Origin: Strigomonas culicis
Lineage: Eukaryota > Euglenozoa > Kinetoplastea > Trypanosomatida > Trypanosomatidae
Direction of reading: 5' to 3'
Length of the DNA: 26,707 bases
Assembly: GCA_000482145.1 (NCBI GenBank)
Contig: AUXH01000232.1
Location: forward strand, 1 to 26,707
Positions within the stretch are counted from its first letter, which is position 1. Every line of letters starts with the position of its first letter. Under the pieces are notes generated by a model. It did not search any database and had not been told where the DNA came from. It saw only the letters and a list, made by a program, of their open reading frames with translations. Shown piece after piece: positions 1 through 6,600 of the stretch. Position numbers and translations under genes: made by a program.

Positions 1-30
1 GTACGTAGTACGTAGTAGTAGTAGTAGTAC

Positions 31-35
<5 letters not shown>
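1..35. repeat. Short GTA/CGTA simple repeat
   Basis: The first 35 bases are an imperfect repeat of GTA and CGTA units that runs directly into the GA repeat beside it. On the minus strand this reads as TAC units downstream of the CT tract and contains no AG dinucleotide, so the splice acceptor belonging to that tract must lie beyond the left window edge. Confidence 0.8.

Positions 36-81
<46 letters not shown>
36..81 (-). promoter_or_regulatory. Long (CT)n polypyrimidine tract, probable trans-splicing signal for the next gene
   Basis: The plus strand is an uninterrupted AG/GA dinucleotide repeat of about 46 bases, which is a pure CT tract in the direction of transcription. It lies about 200 bases downstream of the sugar pyrophosphorylase stop codon. 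In trypanosomatids such tracts direct trans-splicing of the following gene and, coupled to it, polyadenylation of the preceding one. By inference it defines the 3' end of the pyrophosphorylase mRNA and the 5' end of a gene outside the window. The region 82-284 holds nothing else I recognise. Confidence 0.65.
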
Positions 82-84
<3 letters not shown>

Positions 85-284
85 GAGGCTGGAAAGCAGG
101 ATGGGCGAGGAAACACATTTAGAAAGAGCAACGTTGGAGACAAGCCCTCCGCACATACACACAAGATTGAAATGATATACAAGAATTCATGTGACCAGCA
201 ATGTATGTGCCGATTCAATCCATAGAGGCGACTTGTCGTCGATAACAACAAGGAGCGAAGAAGGAAAAATATGCATACAATAGT

Positions 285-2690
285 TTACAGCTTTGACAAA
301 TCCGTGTTGGTATCAATGACGTGCGTGGCTCGCTTCTCAAAGACGAAGCCGCGCATGAGAATCACCTCTTCTGAATCCAGTGAGCGCACCGGACGCACGC
401 ACCACCCCTCGTTCTGAACGGTCACTCCCGTGAGGACGAGCGGCGGGCCGCTGCCCTTCGCGGGTCCCACCACCCGCAGCGCACCGTCGAGGTGGAGGCT
501 CTCTATCACGACGTGCCCCTCCACGATGAGCGTGCTGCGCTCCGTGATGCAAACCTGCTGCGGGTGGGGGAACATGCGGCGCAGCGACGCCAGCGGGAGC
601 GCGGCCGGGTCCAGCACCACGTTGGGCAGCAGGCACGCCCGCACCGCCTCGCTGATGTACACGTCCGGCTGTGTCTTGAGCCACGCCGCGGTGCCCAGCG
701 AGGCGGCGCCGTCCCCGCCGTGGGGAAGGGTCGGCAGTCGCAGGCCTACCGCGCAGAGGCGCGCGCGGATAAGGTCGTAGTACTTCTCCTCCGCCGACGT
801 GGCGCCGTACGGCTCCATGTGCGCGCGCACCTTCTTCTCCACCTCGTCGAAGTGGTTCTTCACCGGCGCGTACGTCCAGCGCGCGAAGACGGTGCCACCG
901 ATGCGCTCGCCGACAATGCGGCACTGTGGCGGCGCTGCGCTCACGGCGCTGGCCGTGTCCTCCGCCAGATCGTAGTGGTTCTCAAAGAGTAGCGCAATAT
1001 CCTGCATCAGCGACTCCAGCCGCGCCGGGGTGCGAAAGGCACGCTTGGCATCGTTCTCGTACTTGGGGTTGATGAATTCTGGCACTTTGCCTTTCGTCTT
1101 CTGCACCACACGGTAGTACGCGGGGAACTGCAGAATGAGTGTGTTGATGCTGCCGGGGAACGGCAAGAGGTGCGCCCTTGCGTCGTCTGCCGCGCGCGAC
1201 TCCTCCGTGTCGGCGGCGGCGGGTTCGTCCTCGCCCGGCCCGCTCTCCCCCCGGCCGGCCCTTCCGTCCTTCTCGTCCGCCTCCTCGCTGAACATGCTCT
1301 TCGCAATGTCCTCAAAGATGTTGTACTCCACCAACGCCGTGCGCCATCGCCCGACCTTGCTCTTCGCGGCGCGCGGCGCCGCAGCGGTGCTGCCCTCCTC
1401 CCCCTCCCTCTTCTCTTCCGCGTCGTCCTCCGCGGCGGCGGTCAGGACGCTGCACAGCAGCCCGATCGCCTCCCTGGGCTTGCGCGGGATGCAGGTGCAG
1501 TTCATCACGAGGTCTTCCCGCTCACTCAGCGCGAGGCTGATCGGAATGGTGAGCACGCTCGTTGCATTGGTGTCCTGGAAGAAAACGATGTGCTTCTTTT
1601 TCTGGACATAGAGAAGGTAGTCCAGGAGCCGGTCGTGCCCGTGCGTGGGCGGCGCGCAAAGACCGGCCTGCGGCAGGAACACACTCAGGTGGCTCTCCGA
1701 AATGGTCGCATCATGGAGGAGGGTGTGCACGTCGCCGTGGCCGTGCGGCTTCTTGGGCAGCACCAGATACGGGTCCTTCCCCGTCGGCTTGTTGGACGGG
1801 ACGGCGCCGGCCACGCCGCCGGAAGGTGGCACATCCACATACTGCAGGGCGAGGTGCGCCGCGCTGTCCTTGAAACAAAACACCATCTCCTGCTTCACGA
1901 GGAAGATGTCGGGCAGCTCCACGCCGGGGGCGTCGGGCGCCGCCCGCTCCCCCCGCAGACGCGCGAGGGCCTCCACCGTCCTTGTATGCGTGTCGTCCGA
2001 CGTCATGATGATAAGAACGGAGCGGCTCTCCGGCCGCGGCGCGTCATCGTCGGCCGCGGCGCGCGGCTCGTGCCCCACCTGCTGCACCCACGTCGCGTAG
2101 TGCTCCAGGTACGTGCGGCCCGTCGTGGTCTCGACCGGCAGGTTCAGCTTGATGTCGGAGTAGCCGAGCCGCTCCCCGAGTCCGCCCGCCACGAGCACAA
2201 AGACGCACGTCGGCAGCAGCGCCGTGCCGCGCTCCTCCAGCGCGAGTAGTGCGGCTGGCGGCGCGCCGCCCCACTCGCGGCTGCGCAGTGGCGGCACCTT
2301 GTACAGCAGCGGCGGCATGTCCAGCGACGTGATCTGCGGCGCCACGAAGTCCTGCCCCGTCGCGGTGCCGCCCGCGTCCGCGCCCACCTCGGTCGGCTTG
2401 GGCTCCTGTAGGTTCTTTGCGTCCGTGTCATTCACTTGGTCGTCCAGCAGCTGGCGGCCTAAGCGGATATAGCCCTCCACGCCGCCGGGGTACACCTCAC
2501 GGAAGGCATAGAGCTCGCTCAAGAGAGCCAGCTGGTGCGCCGTGTACTGGTCCGCGGTGGGTGGGAACGTCACGAAGAGGTGGGACTGGTCCAGCTCCTC
2601 CGTGCAGAGCGATAGGCGAAGAGCATGGAGCGCCGCCCGCGAGGGGCCGTCGCTGCCTGCATGCCCGCACAAAGGCGCAGTGGTGTCCAT
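285..2690 (-). CDS. USP: UDP-sugar pyrophosphorylase with C-terminal SKL
   Basis: This 801-residue enzyme should make UDP-sugars (UDP-Glc, UDP-Gal and others) from UTP and sugar-1-phosphates, feeding glycoconjugate synthesis. The nucleotidyltransferase motif LVAGGLGERLGYSDIK lies at residues 166-181 with the conserved Lys at 181. Further family blocks are the KPHGHGDVHTLLH segment, VPEFINPKYENDAKRAFRTP, and TYAPVKNHFDEV, followed by a C-terminal beta-helix-like region. These match plant and Leishmania USP better than UDP-Glc-specific UGP. It is clearly longer than the roughly 630 residues I recall for the Leishmania enzyme; the excess is mostly acidic or Ala/Gly-rich insertions, notably around 425-450 and 475-510. 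The last three codons encode Ser-Lys-Leu, a canonical PTS1 signal, so import into glycosomes is predicted. The start is an ATG 39 bases after a good splice acceptor. It is the last complete gene of the unit in this window. Confidence 0.93.
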   Translation of the reverse strand: MDTTAPLCGHAGSDGPSRAALHALRLSLCTEELDQSHLFVTFPPTADQYTAHQLALLSELYAFREVYPGGVEGYIRLGRQLLDDQVNDTDAKNLQEPKPTEVGADAGGTATGQDFVAPQITSLDMPPLLYKVPPLRSREWGGAPPAALLALEERGTALLPTCVFVLVAGGLGERLGYSDIKLNLPVETTTGRTYLEHYATWVQQVGHEPRAAADDDAPRPESRSVLIIMTSDDTHTRTVEALARLRGERAAPDAPGVELPDIFLVKQEMVFCFKDSAAHLALQYVDVPPSGGVAGAVPSNKPTGKDPYLVLPKKPHGHGDVHTLLHDATISESHLSVFLPQAGLCAPPTHGHDRLLDYLLYVQKKKHIVFFQDTNATSVLTIPISLALSEREDLVMNCTCIPRKPREAIGLLCSVLTAAAEDDAEEKREGEEGSTAAAPRAAKSKVGRWRTALVEYNIFEDIAKSMFSEEADEKDGRAGRGESGPGEDEPAAADTEESRAADDARAHLLPFPGSINTLILQFPAYYRVVQKTKGKVPEFINPKYENDAKRAFRTPARLESLMQDIALLFENHYDLAEDTASAVSAAPPQCRIVGERIGGTVFARWTYAPVKNHFDEVEKKVRAHMEPYGATSAEEKYYDLIRARLCAVGLRLPTLPHGGDGAASLGTAAWLKTQPDVYISEAVRACLLPNVVLDPAALPLASLRRMFPHPQQVCITERSTLIVEGHVVIESLHLDGALRVVGPAKGSGPPLVLTGVTVQNEGWCVRPVRSLDSEEVILMRGFVFEKRATHVIDTNTDLSKL

Positions 2691-3071
2691 GACCGGTGCG
2701 AATGTACCGCGCTCGGGCCGTATATCGATCTAGAGAGAGAAAGAGAGGAGAAACAAAAAAATAGTGTGGGTATGGTGAACGCACCAAAAGAAGATGTACT
2801 TCAGATCCTCCACAAGAACTGAAAGGAGCAAGACGAAGAAGGGCAAGGAGAAAAGAGGCATAACAGTAGCCATCAAAGCAAGGGCAGGATAAAACGTGTC
2901 TTCTCCACGGGTATGAATGAAAAGGAATGGAACGTGAACAGTAACGTGAAAAGGAAAAAAAGAAAAAGGATTCGCAATAAGTCAATCGTAACAAAAAAGG
3001 ACAACCATTAATAATTACAATCAATGAATTCGTGCTCCACTATCAGACAAATGTCACGAAACCGCCCATCA
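2691..3071. other. Intergenic gap between XRN and the sugar pyrophosphorylase
   Basis: These 381 bases hold the 3' UTR and poly(A) region of the XRN-like gene and the 5' UTR of the sugar pyrophosphorylase. The strand is purine-rich on plus (pyrimidine-rich on the transcript strand), with several A or AG runs around 2940-3000. I see no convincing small gene, RNA gene or repeat family here. Confidence 0.6.
2730..2764 (-). promoter_or_regulatory. Polypyrimidine tract and AG splice acceptor of the UDP-sugar pyrophosphorylase gene
   Basis: In the direction of transcription a T-rich then CT-rich tract (2732-2764) runs straight into AG at 2730-2731. Spliced-leader addition here would leave a 5' UTR of 39 bases before the ATG at 2690, which supports that start. 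The rule used (first AG after a polypyrimidine tract) is established for trypanosomatids; the exact site is inferred. Confidence 0.7.
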
Positions 3072-6000
3072 CTACGCCGCTAGGCCAAACCGCTCCATGT
3101 AGACCTCGTGATGCGGATCCATCAGCGGCGGCTCCGGCGGTAACTTGCCACTGAAAACCGCCGTGCAGCGCGCCACATCATAGGGAGCACTGCAGCCAAA
3201 GCACTTGATGTTTCGTGAGAAGTTCAAGCTGAGACAGTGCGCACACTGCCAATCCACAAAAATGTTGCGCACCGAGTTGCGGGCCATGTCCTTCTTCAGC
3301 TCGCTGTAAGCTAAACTATCCCGGCTTGTCGCGAGCCCCAGCACGTAGGCGAGGCCCAGCACGCAGAGGTACACGGAGAGGATCTGCAGCTTGAGGAGCA
3401 GGTGGTCGAAGAGAAAACTGCGCGTGACGAGCGACACGGTGCAGAGGGAGACGACGGCGCAGACCACAATGAACTCGGCAAAGTTCATGCGCTCCCGGAT
3501 AATCTGCACGCTGCCCTCCTGACATGCACGGTTCCACTTGCTGGGCTGGTCGTTGCTCTTGTGGTGCGCTCCGTCCTCGTTCGATGGCGCGCCCTGCTTC
3601 TTCCGTTGCCCCTTGTACGGCCGCCTCTCCTGCCGAGCGACACGGCCATCGGGTAGGACGGTCAAGTTGGGTATGACCACCGTGAAGCTGTACGTGCGCG
3701 CGCGACTCAGCATCGGCGCCACCTCACGCAGTGTGTAGTAATCGATCACGTCCGCGGCGGTGGGCGCCCAGTTACACGCAGCCTGCAGCTCCGCGTGCTG
3801 CTCCGGTCCGACCGGGGCGAGACCGTCGCCCTGGATGTGGAACACGAACCCCTCCCGCTCCGCCTTGCGTTGCAGCACCAGGTGGAACGCATGGTTCTGC
3901 ATCCGCCGCCGCTCGTCGGCCGTCATGGCGCTCTCCCGCTCGTGCACAAGCGCCTTGAGCTGCTCCAGGTCGGCGAGCGGCGTCATGACCGTCGCGAGGT
4001 GGTCCTTCCCGAAGGACGCGCTGTAGTCGACCAGCCACGTCCTGGGAAACGTGCCCGCGAGCGCGGCGCCGCCCTCGGCCGTCGCCGCGGCACTCGCCGG
4101 GTCGTGCATCACCTCCCGCAGGCACGCCGGCACGATGGCGGAGCTGGTCGGGGGCAGTATGCAGAGCAGCTGCGTCACCGTGTCCGGCGGCGTTGCCTCG
4201 AGCCTCGGCGGCGCCAGCATGGTCTGCACCGCCGCGCCCTGCCGCTCCAGGAAGGCCGCCACGTCGCGCGCGAGGGGGCCGTGGAAGAAGGGGTACTGCC
4301 ACGACCAGCTCACCTGCTGCGACGTGGAGCTGTAGTAGCGCCACACAAAGCGCATCCCCTCCACGTACGTCCGGCACGCCTCGTCCACGTGCGGCTGCAG
4401 CGCCGCGAGGGAGCGGGCCTCGCCGGCCTCGCCGGCGGATGGCTTGCGCCGTTCGGGGTTGATCGAGCAGCTCTGGTAGTACGGCAGACGCCACGCGCGG
4501 TCGTCCTCCGGGTGGGCAAAGGGAAGCATCCCCTCCACCGGCGCCATCGCGCCGCTGCGTATGGCGAACTGGCGAAACGCCATCGTCTCGTACGTGGAAA
4601 GACCCGCAAAGAGGCGCGCCAGCTGGCGGAGGTCGATCTCGTGGTGGCCGAGGGTCAGATACCCGTACGGCAGCACGTACTCGATGTAGAGCTCGAACAG
4701 CAAGTCCATCGCCGCCTCGCCGCAGAAGACACATGGGATGCGAGGGATGAAATCGTTGCCCATCACAAAGCTCAGCACGATGAAATCGTCAATGATTTTG
4801 GAGTTGCAGGCGGCCGTGCACGGGTGGAAGGGGGGGCGCGAGGGGGCGCTGGAGCGGTGCGCGTCCTTTCCCTCCCCCTCGTCGCGCAGCGGCGCCCCGG
4901 GCTGTCCCCCCACGCGGCCGAAGCAGTATCCGTTCCCTGCCACCACATCCTTCGCCGACTGGATCGTGTCCGTTGCGAGAAAGGTGAACTTCTTCTTGAT
5001 GGTGAGCTGATACATCTCGGACACGAGGGAGGAGCCGACCAGATCCACGTCGAAGTACTCGTACGTGCGACACGGCTCCACACGCGTGGCGGCGGCTGCC
5101 GCGCCGGCCGCCCCGTCGGGGACGCTGGAGGGCGCCAAGGACGGCGGCTCCGCCGCGTCGTCCTCCGCCTCCTCGACGTCGCTGTCGGACGCCGACGCCT
5201 CGTCGTCGCGCTCCGCGGCGGCCTTGCGCCTCTTCTGGCTCTTCCCGTTGCCGTCGCCTCGCGCGGGGGCCTTTCCGCCCTGCTCCCCGCTCCCCTTCTG
5301 GTCGAAGGTGGACGGGCGCTTGTTGTCGCGCAGGATGACGACGCGCGGGATGTGCAGCGAGAGGGTGAGAAAGATGAGGTCCGCGTCGAGGCCCGCCACC
5401 ACGTGCGCGCCGTGGCCGTTAAAGCCGGGGAAGGACGACTGCGTGCGCAGAAAGTCGATGAGCTTGTGCTCGCCCTCCCCGGGCACGTTCGAGTCAGAGA
5501 AGATAACAGTCACCGACTGCCACAGCGCGTCGCTCGCCTGCTCGCCCCCCTCGCCGCCGCCGCTCAGCTTGCGCTCGATGTAGTCCCGCATGGACAGCGA
5601 CACCTTCTCCATGAAGGTGGTGCCGGGCGAGAGGCAGTTGCTGTCGAACGCCGTGCCGGTCTTGTTCTTTGGCGCCGCCGCCGGCTTCGCCCAGCGCGGG
5701 GCGGCCGCCGCGACCGGCGTCCCCTCCACCGCCGGCAGAACATCGCTGAGCGGCGCCGCGTCGGCCTGTCCGTACAGCGCGTCCTGCAGCAGCTCAGCGC
5801 CGGCCGCCCGCAGCGCCTCGGCGGCGGCGGCGCGCTCCTCCGCGGTGAAGTCGCGCTCCACTACGTCCGCGCCGGCCTCGGGCAGCGGCACGGCCGCCGA
5901 CATGTAGCGCCGCGCGCGCTGCTGGTTCATCTTCGCGCGTGGCGCGACGCCGTCAATCGCGATGTAGACCACGGACCTCGGCCGCGCCGTCACCATGAGC

Positions 6001-6200
6001 GTCTCCACCGCCAGGCAGATGTTGCGCAGCTTCTCCGCCTCCGGCCGCGCCGCGACGCTCGGGTCCTCCTCGTCGTGGCAGCACGGGTGGATGAGACCGT
6101 TGAGATCGATGTAGAGGCCGTGGACATCCGCTGGGCACTCGTCGAGAATCATCGCGGGGTACTTCTTGGTTAGCCACGCAGCAAACTTGGGCACGCCCAT
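3072..6200 (-). CDS. XRN-family 5'-3' exoribonuclease with membrane hairpin and RanBP2-type zinc finger
   Basis: This 1042-residue protein is an XRN1/RAT1-type nuclease that should degrade 5'-monophosphate RNA. The catalytic residues are present: MGVPKFAAWL at the N-terminus, Asp32 in IDLNG, Asp83 in AIDGVAPRAKMNQQRARR, Glu242/Glu244 in VPGEGEHK, Asp272/Asp274 in GLDADLI, and Asp483 in VMGNDFIPRIP. A charged low-complexity insertion fills roughly 300-375. The C-terminus is unusual: two hydrophobic stretches at about 908-925 and 934-957 form a likely membrane hairpin, followed by a CX2CX10CX2C finger at 984-1003 with the Trp and Asn typical of RanBP2-type zinc fingers. Trypanosomes have several XRN paralogues (XRNA-D); I cannot assign which one this is. 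It may act on a membrane such as ER or nuclear envelope, which is inference. The ATG follows a splice acceptor by 118 bases. Confidence 0.93.
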   Translation of the reverse strand: MGVPKFAAWLTKKYPAMILDECPADVHGLYIDLNGLIHPCCHDEEDPSVAARPEAEKLRNICLAVETLMVTARPRSVVYIAIDGVAPRAKMNQQRARRYMSAAVPLPEAGADVVERDFTAEERAAAAEALRAAGAELLQDALYGQADAAPLSDVLPAVEGTPVAAAAPRWAKPAAAPKNKTGTAFDSNCLSPGTTFMEKVSLSMRDYIERKLSGGGEGGEQASDALWQSVTVIFSDSNVPGEGEHKLIDFLRTQSSFPGFNGHGAHVVAGLDADLIFLTLSLHIPRVVILRDNKRPSTFDQKGSGEQGGKAPARGDGNGKSQKRRKAAAERDDEASASDSDVEEAEDDAAEPPSLAPSSVPDGAAGAAAAATRVEPCRTYEYFDVDLVGSSLVSEMYQLTIKKKFTFLATDTIQSAKDVVAGNGYCFGRVGGQPGAPLRDEGEGKDAHRSSAPSRPPFHPCTAACNSKIIDDFIVLSFVMGNDFIPRIPCVFCGEAAMDLLFELYIEYVLPYGYLTLGHHEIDLRQLARLFAGLSTYETMAFRQFAIRSGAMAPVEGMLPFAHPEDDRAWRLPYYQSCSINPERRKPSAGEAGEARSLAALQPHVDEACRTYVEGMRFVWRYYSSTSQQVSWSWQYPFFHGPLARDVAAFLERQGAAVQTMLAPPRLEATPPDTVTQLLCILPPTSSAIVPACLREVMHDPASAAATAEGGAALAGTFPRTWLVDYSASFGKDHLATVMTPLADLEQLKALVHERESAMTADERRRMQNHAFHLVLQRKAEREGFVFHIQGDGLAPVGPEQHAELQAACNWAPTAADVIDYYTLREVAPMLSRARTYSFTVVIPNLTVLPDGRVARQERRPYKGQRKKQGAPSNEDGAHHKSNDQPSKWNRACQEGSVQIIRERMNFAEFIVVCAVVSLCTVSLVTRSFLFDHLLLKLQILSVYLCVLGLAYVLGLATSRDSLAYSELKKDMARNSVRNIFVDWQCAHCLSLNFSRNIKCFGCSAPYDVARCTAVFSGKLPPEPPLMDPHHEVYMERFGLAA
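3183..3257 (-). other. RanBP2-type zinc finger of the XRN-like protein
   Basis: Residues 982-1006 contain WQC..C, an Asn in the loop, and a second C-x2-C pair with ten residues between pairs, the RanBP2/ZRANB2 pattern. Fingers of this class bind single-stranded RNA or ubiquitin. It lies after the membrane segments, close to the C-terminus. Confidence 0.8.
3330..3488 (-). other. Two predicted transmembrane segments in the XRN-like protein
   Basis: Residues 905-957 hold two hydrophobic stretches of about 18 and 24 residues, separated by a short TRSFLFDH link. They lie in the same open frame as the nuclease and the zinc finger, so they are not created by a frame change. A hairpin would place the nuclease and the finger on the same side of the membrane. 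Confidence 0.7.
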
Positions 6201-6600
6201 CTTGTACTAATGACGATAGTGTAAATGTATGCTTTACGCTTCGACTTCTTTTTTTTTTCTACTTAAGTTGTGGGTAAATGAGTAATAAGTTCGTTCCTAC
6301 TTCAACGTGGAATCTATACTGCATCACAAAAAGAGAGAGTCGTATTCGCGGAGGTAGTCGAAAAGTCAGTGGTATCGGTGAGTATGAGAGAAACCATACG
6401 GAATGAGCAGGCAAACAATGACATAACACCAAAACGGTCCACATATGCAAGTAGCTGCATTGTACAGAAAGAGTGACAAAACGTTGAATAAAAAGTGTAC
6501 AGCGACAAGAAAAGACAAAAAAAAAAGAGTATAATACACAACCATACTCATAATCACATGTATACGTATAATGGGTGTCCTCTAACCGCCTGAGGGACCC
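6201..6600. other. Intergenic gap between CEP164-like gene and XRN
   Basis: These 400 bases carry the 3' UTR of the CEP164-like gene and the 5' UTR of XRN. An A10 run with flanking purines on the transcript strand (plus-strand T run 6249-6258) would lie within the XRN 5' UTR. A second pyrimidine tract at about 6503-6532 (A-rich on plus) may serve polyadenylation or alternative splicing. I found no ATG between the preferred acceptor and the XRN start, and no separate gene. Confidence 0.6.
6319..6339 (-). promoter_or_regulatory. Polypyrimidine tract and AG splice acceptor of the XRN gene
   Basis: On the transcript strand a CTCTCTCTTTTTG tract (6325-6339) is followed by AG at 6319-6320, giving a 118-base 5' UTR. 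A longer T-rich tract further upstream (about 6503-6532) with AG at 6454-6455 is an alternative. Confidence 0.5.

Noticed and set aside
2497..3024. Minus-strand frame of 175 codons overlapping the start of the sugar pyrophosphorylase
   Set aside because: Its Phe/Ser/Leu-rich part is a translation of a pyrimidine-rich gap and it then runs out of frame through the real gene; the hydrophobic look is an artefact.
3795..6173. Open frame of 792 codons on the plus strand, opposite XRN
   Set aside because: It is a complement of the XRN coding frame with Arg/Val/His-rich composition and no motifs. High GC removes stop codons by chance.
6314..6557. Hydrophobic minus-strand frames in the CEP164/XRN gap that resemble small membrane proteins
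   Set aside because: T-rich untranslated DNA yields Phe/Leu/Ser-rich translations. The frames overlap each other and cross the predicted XRN splice tract.
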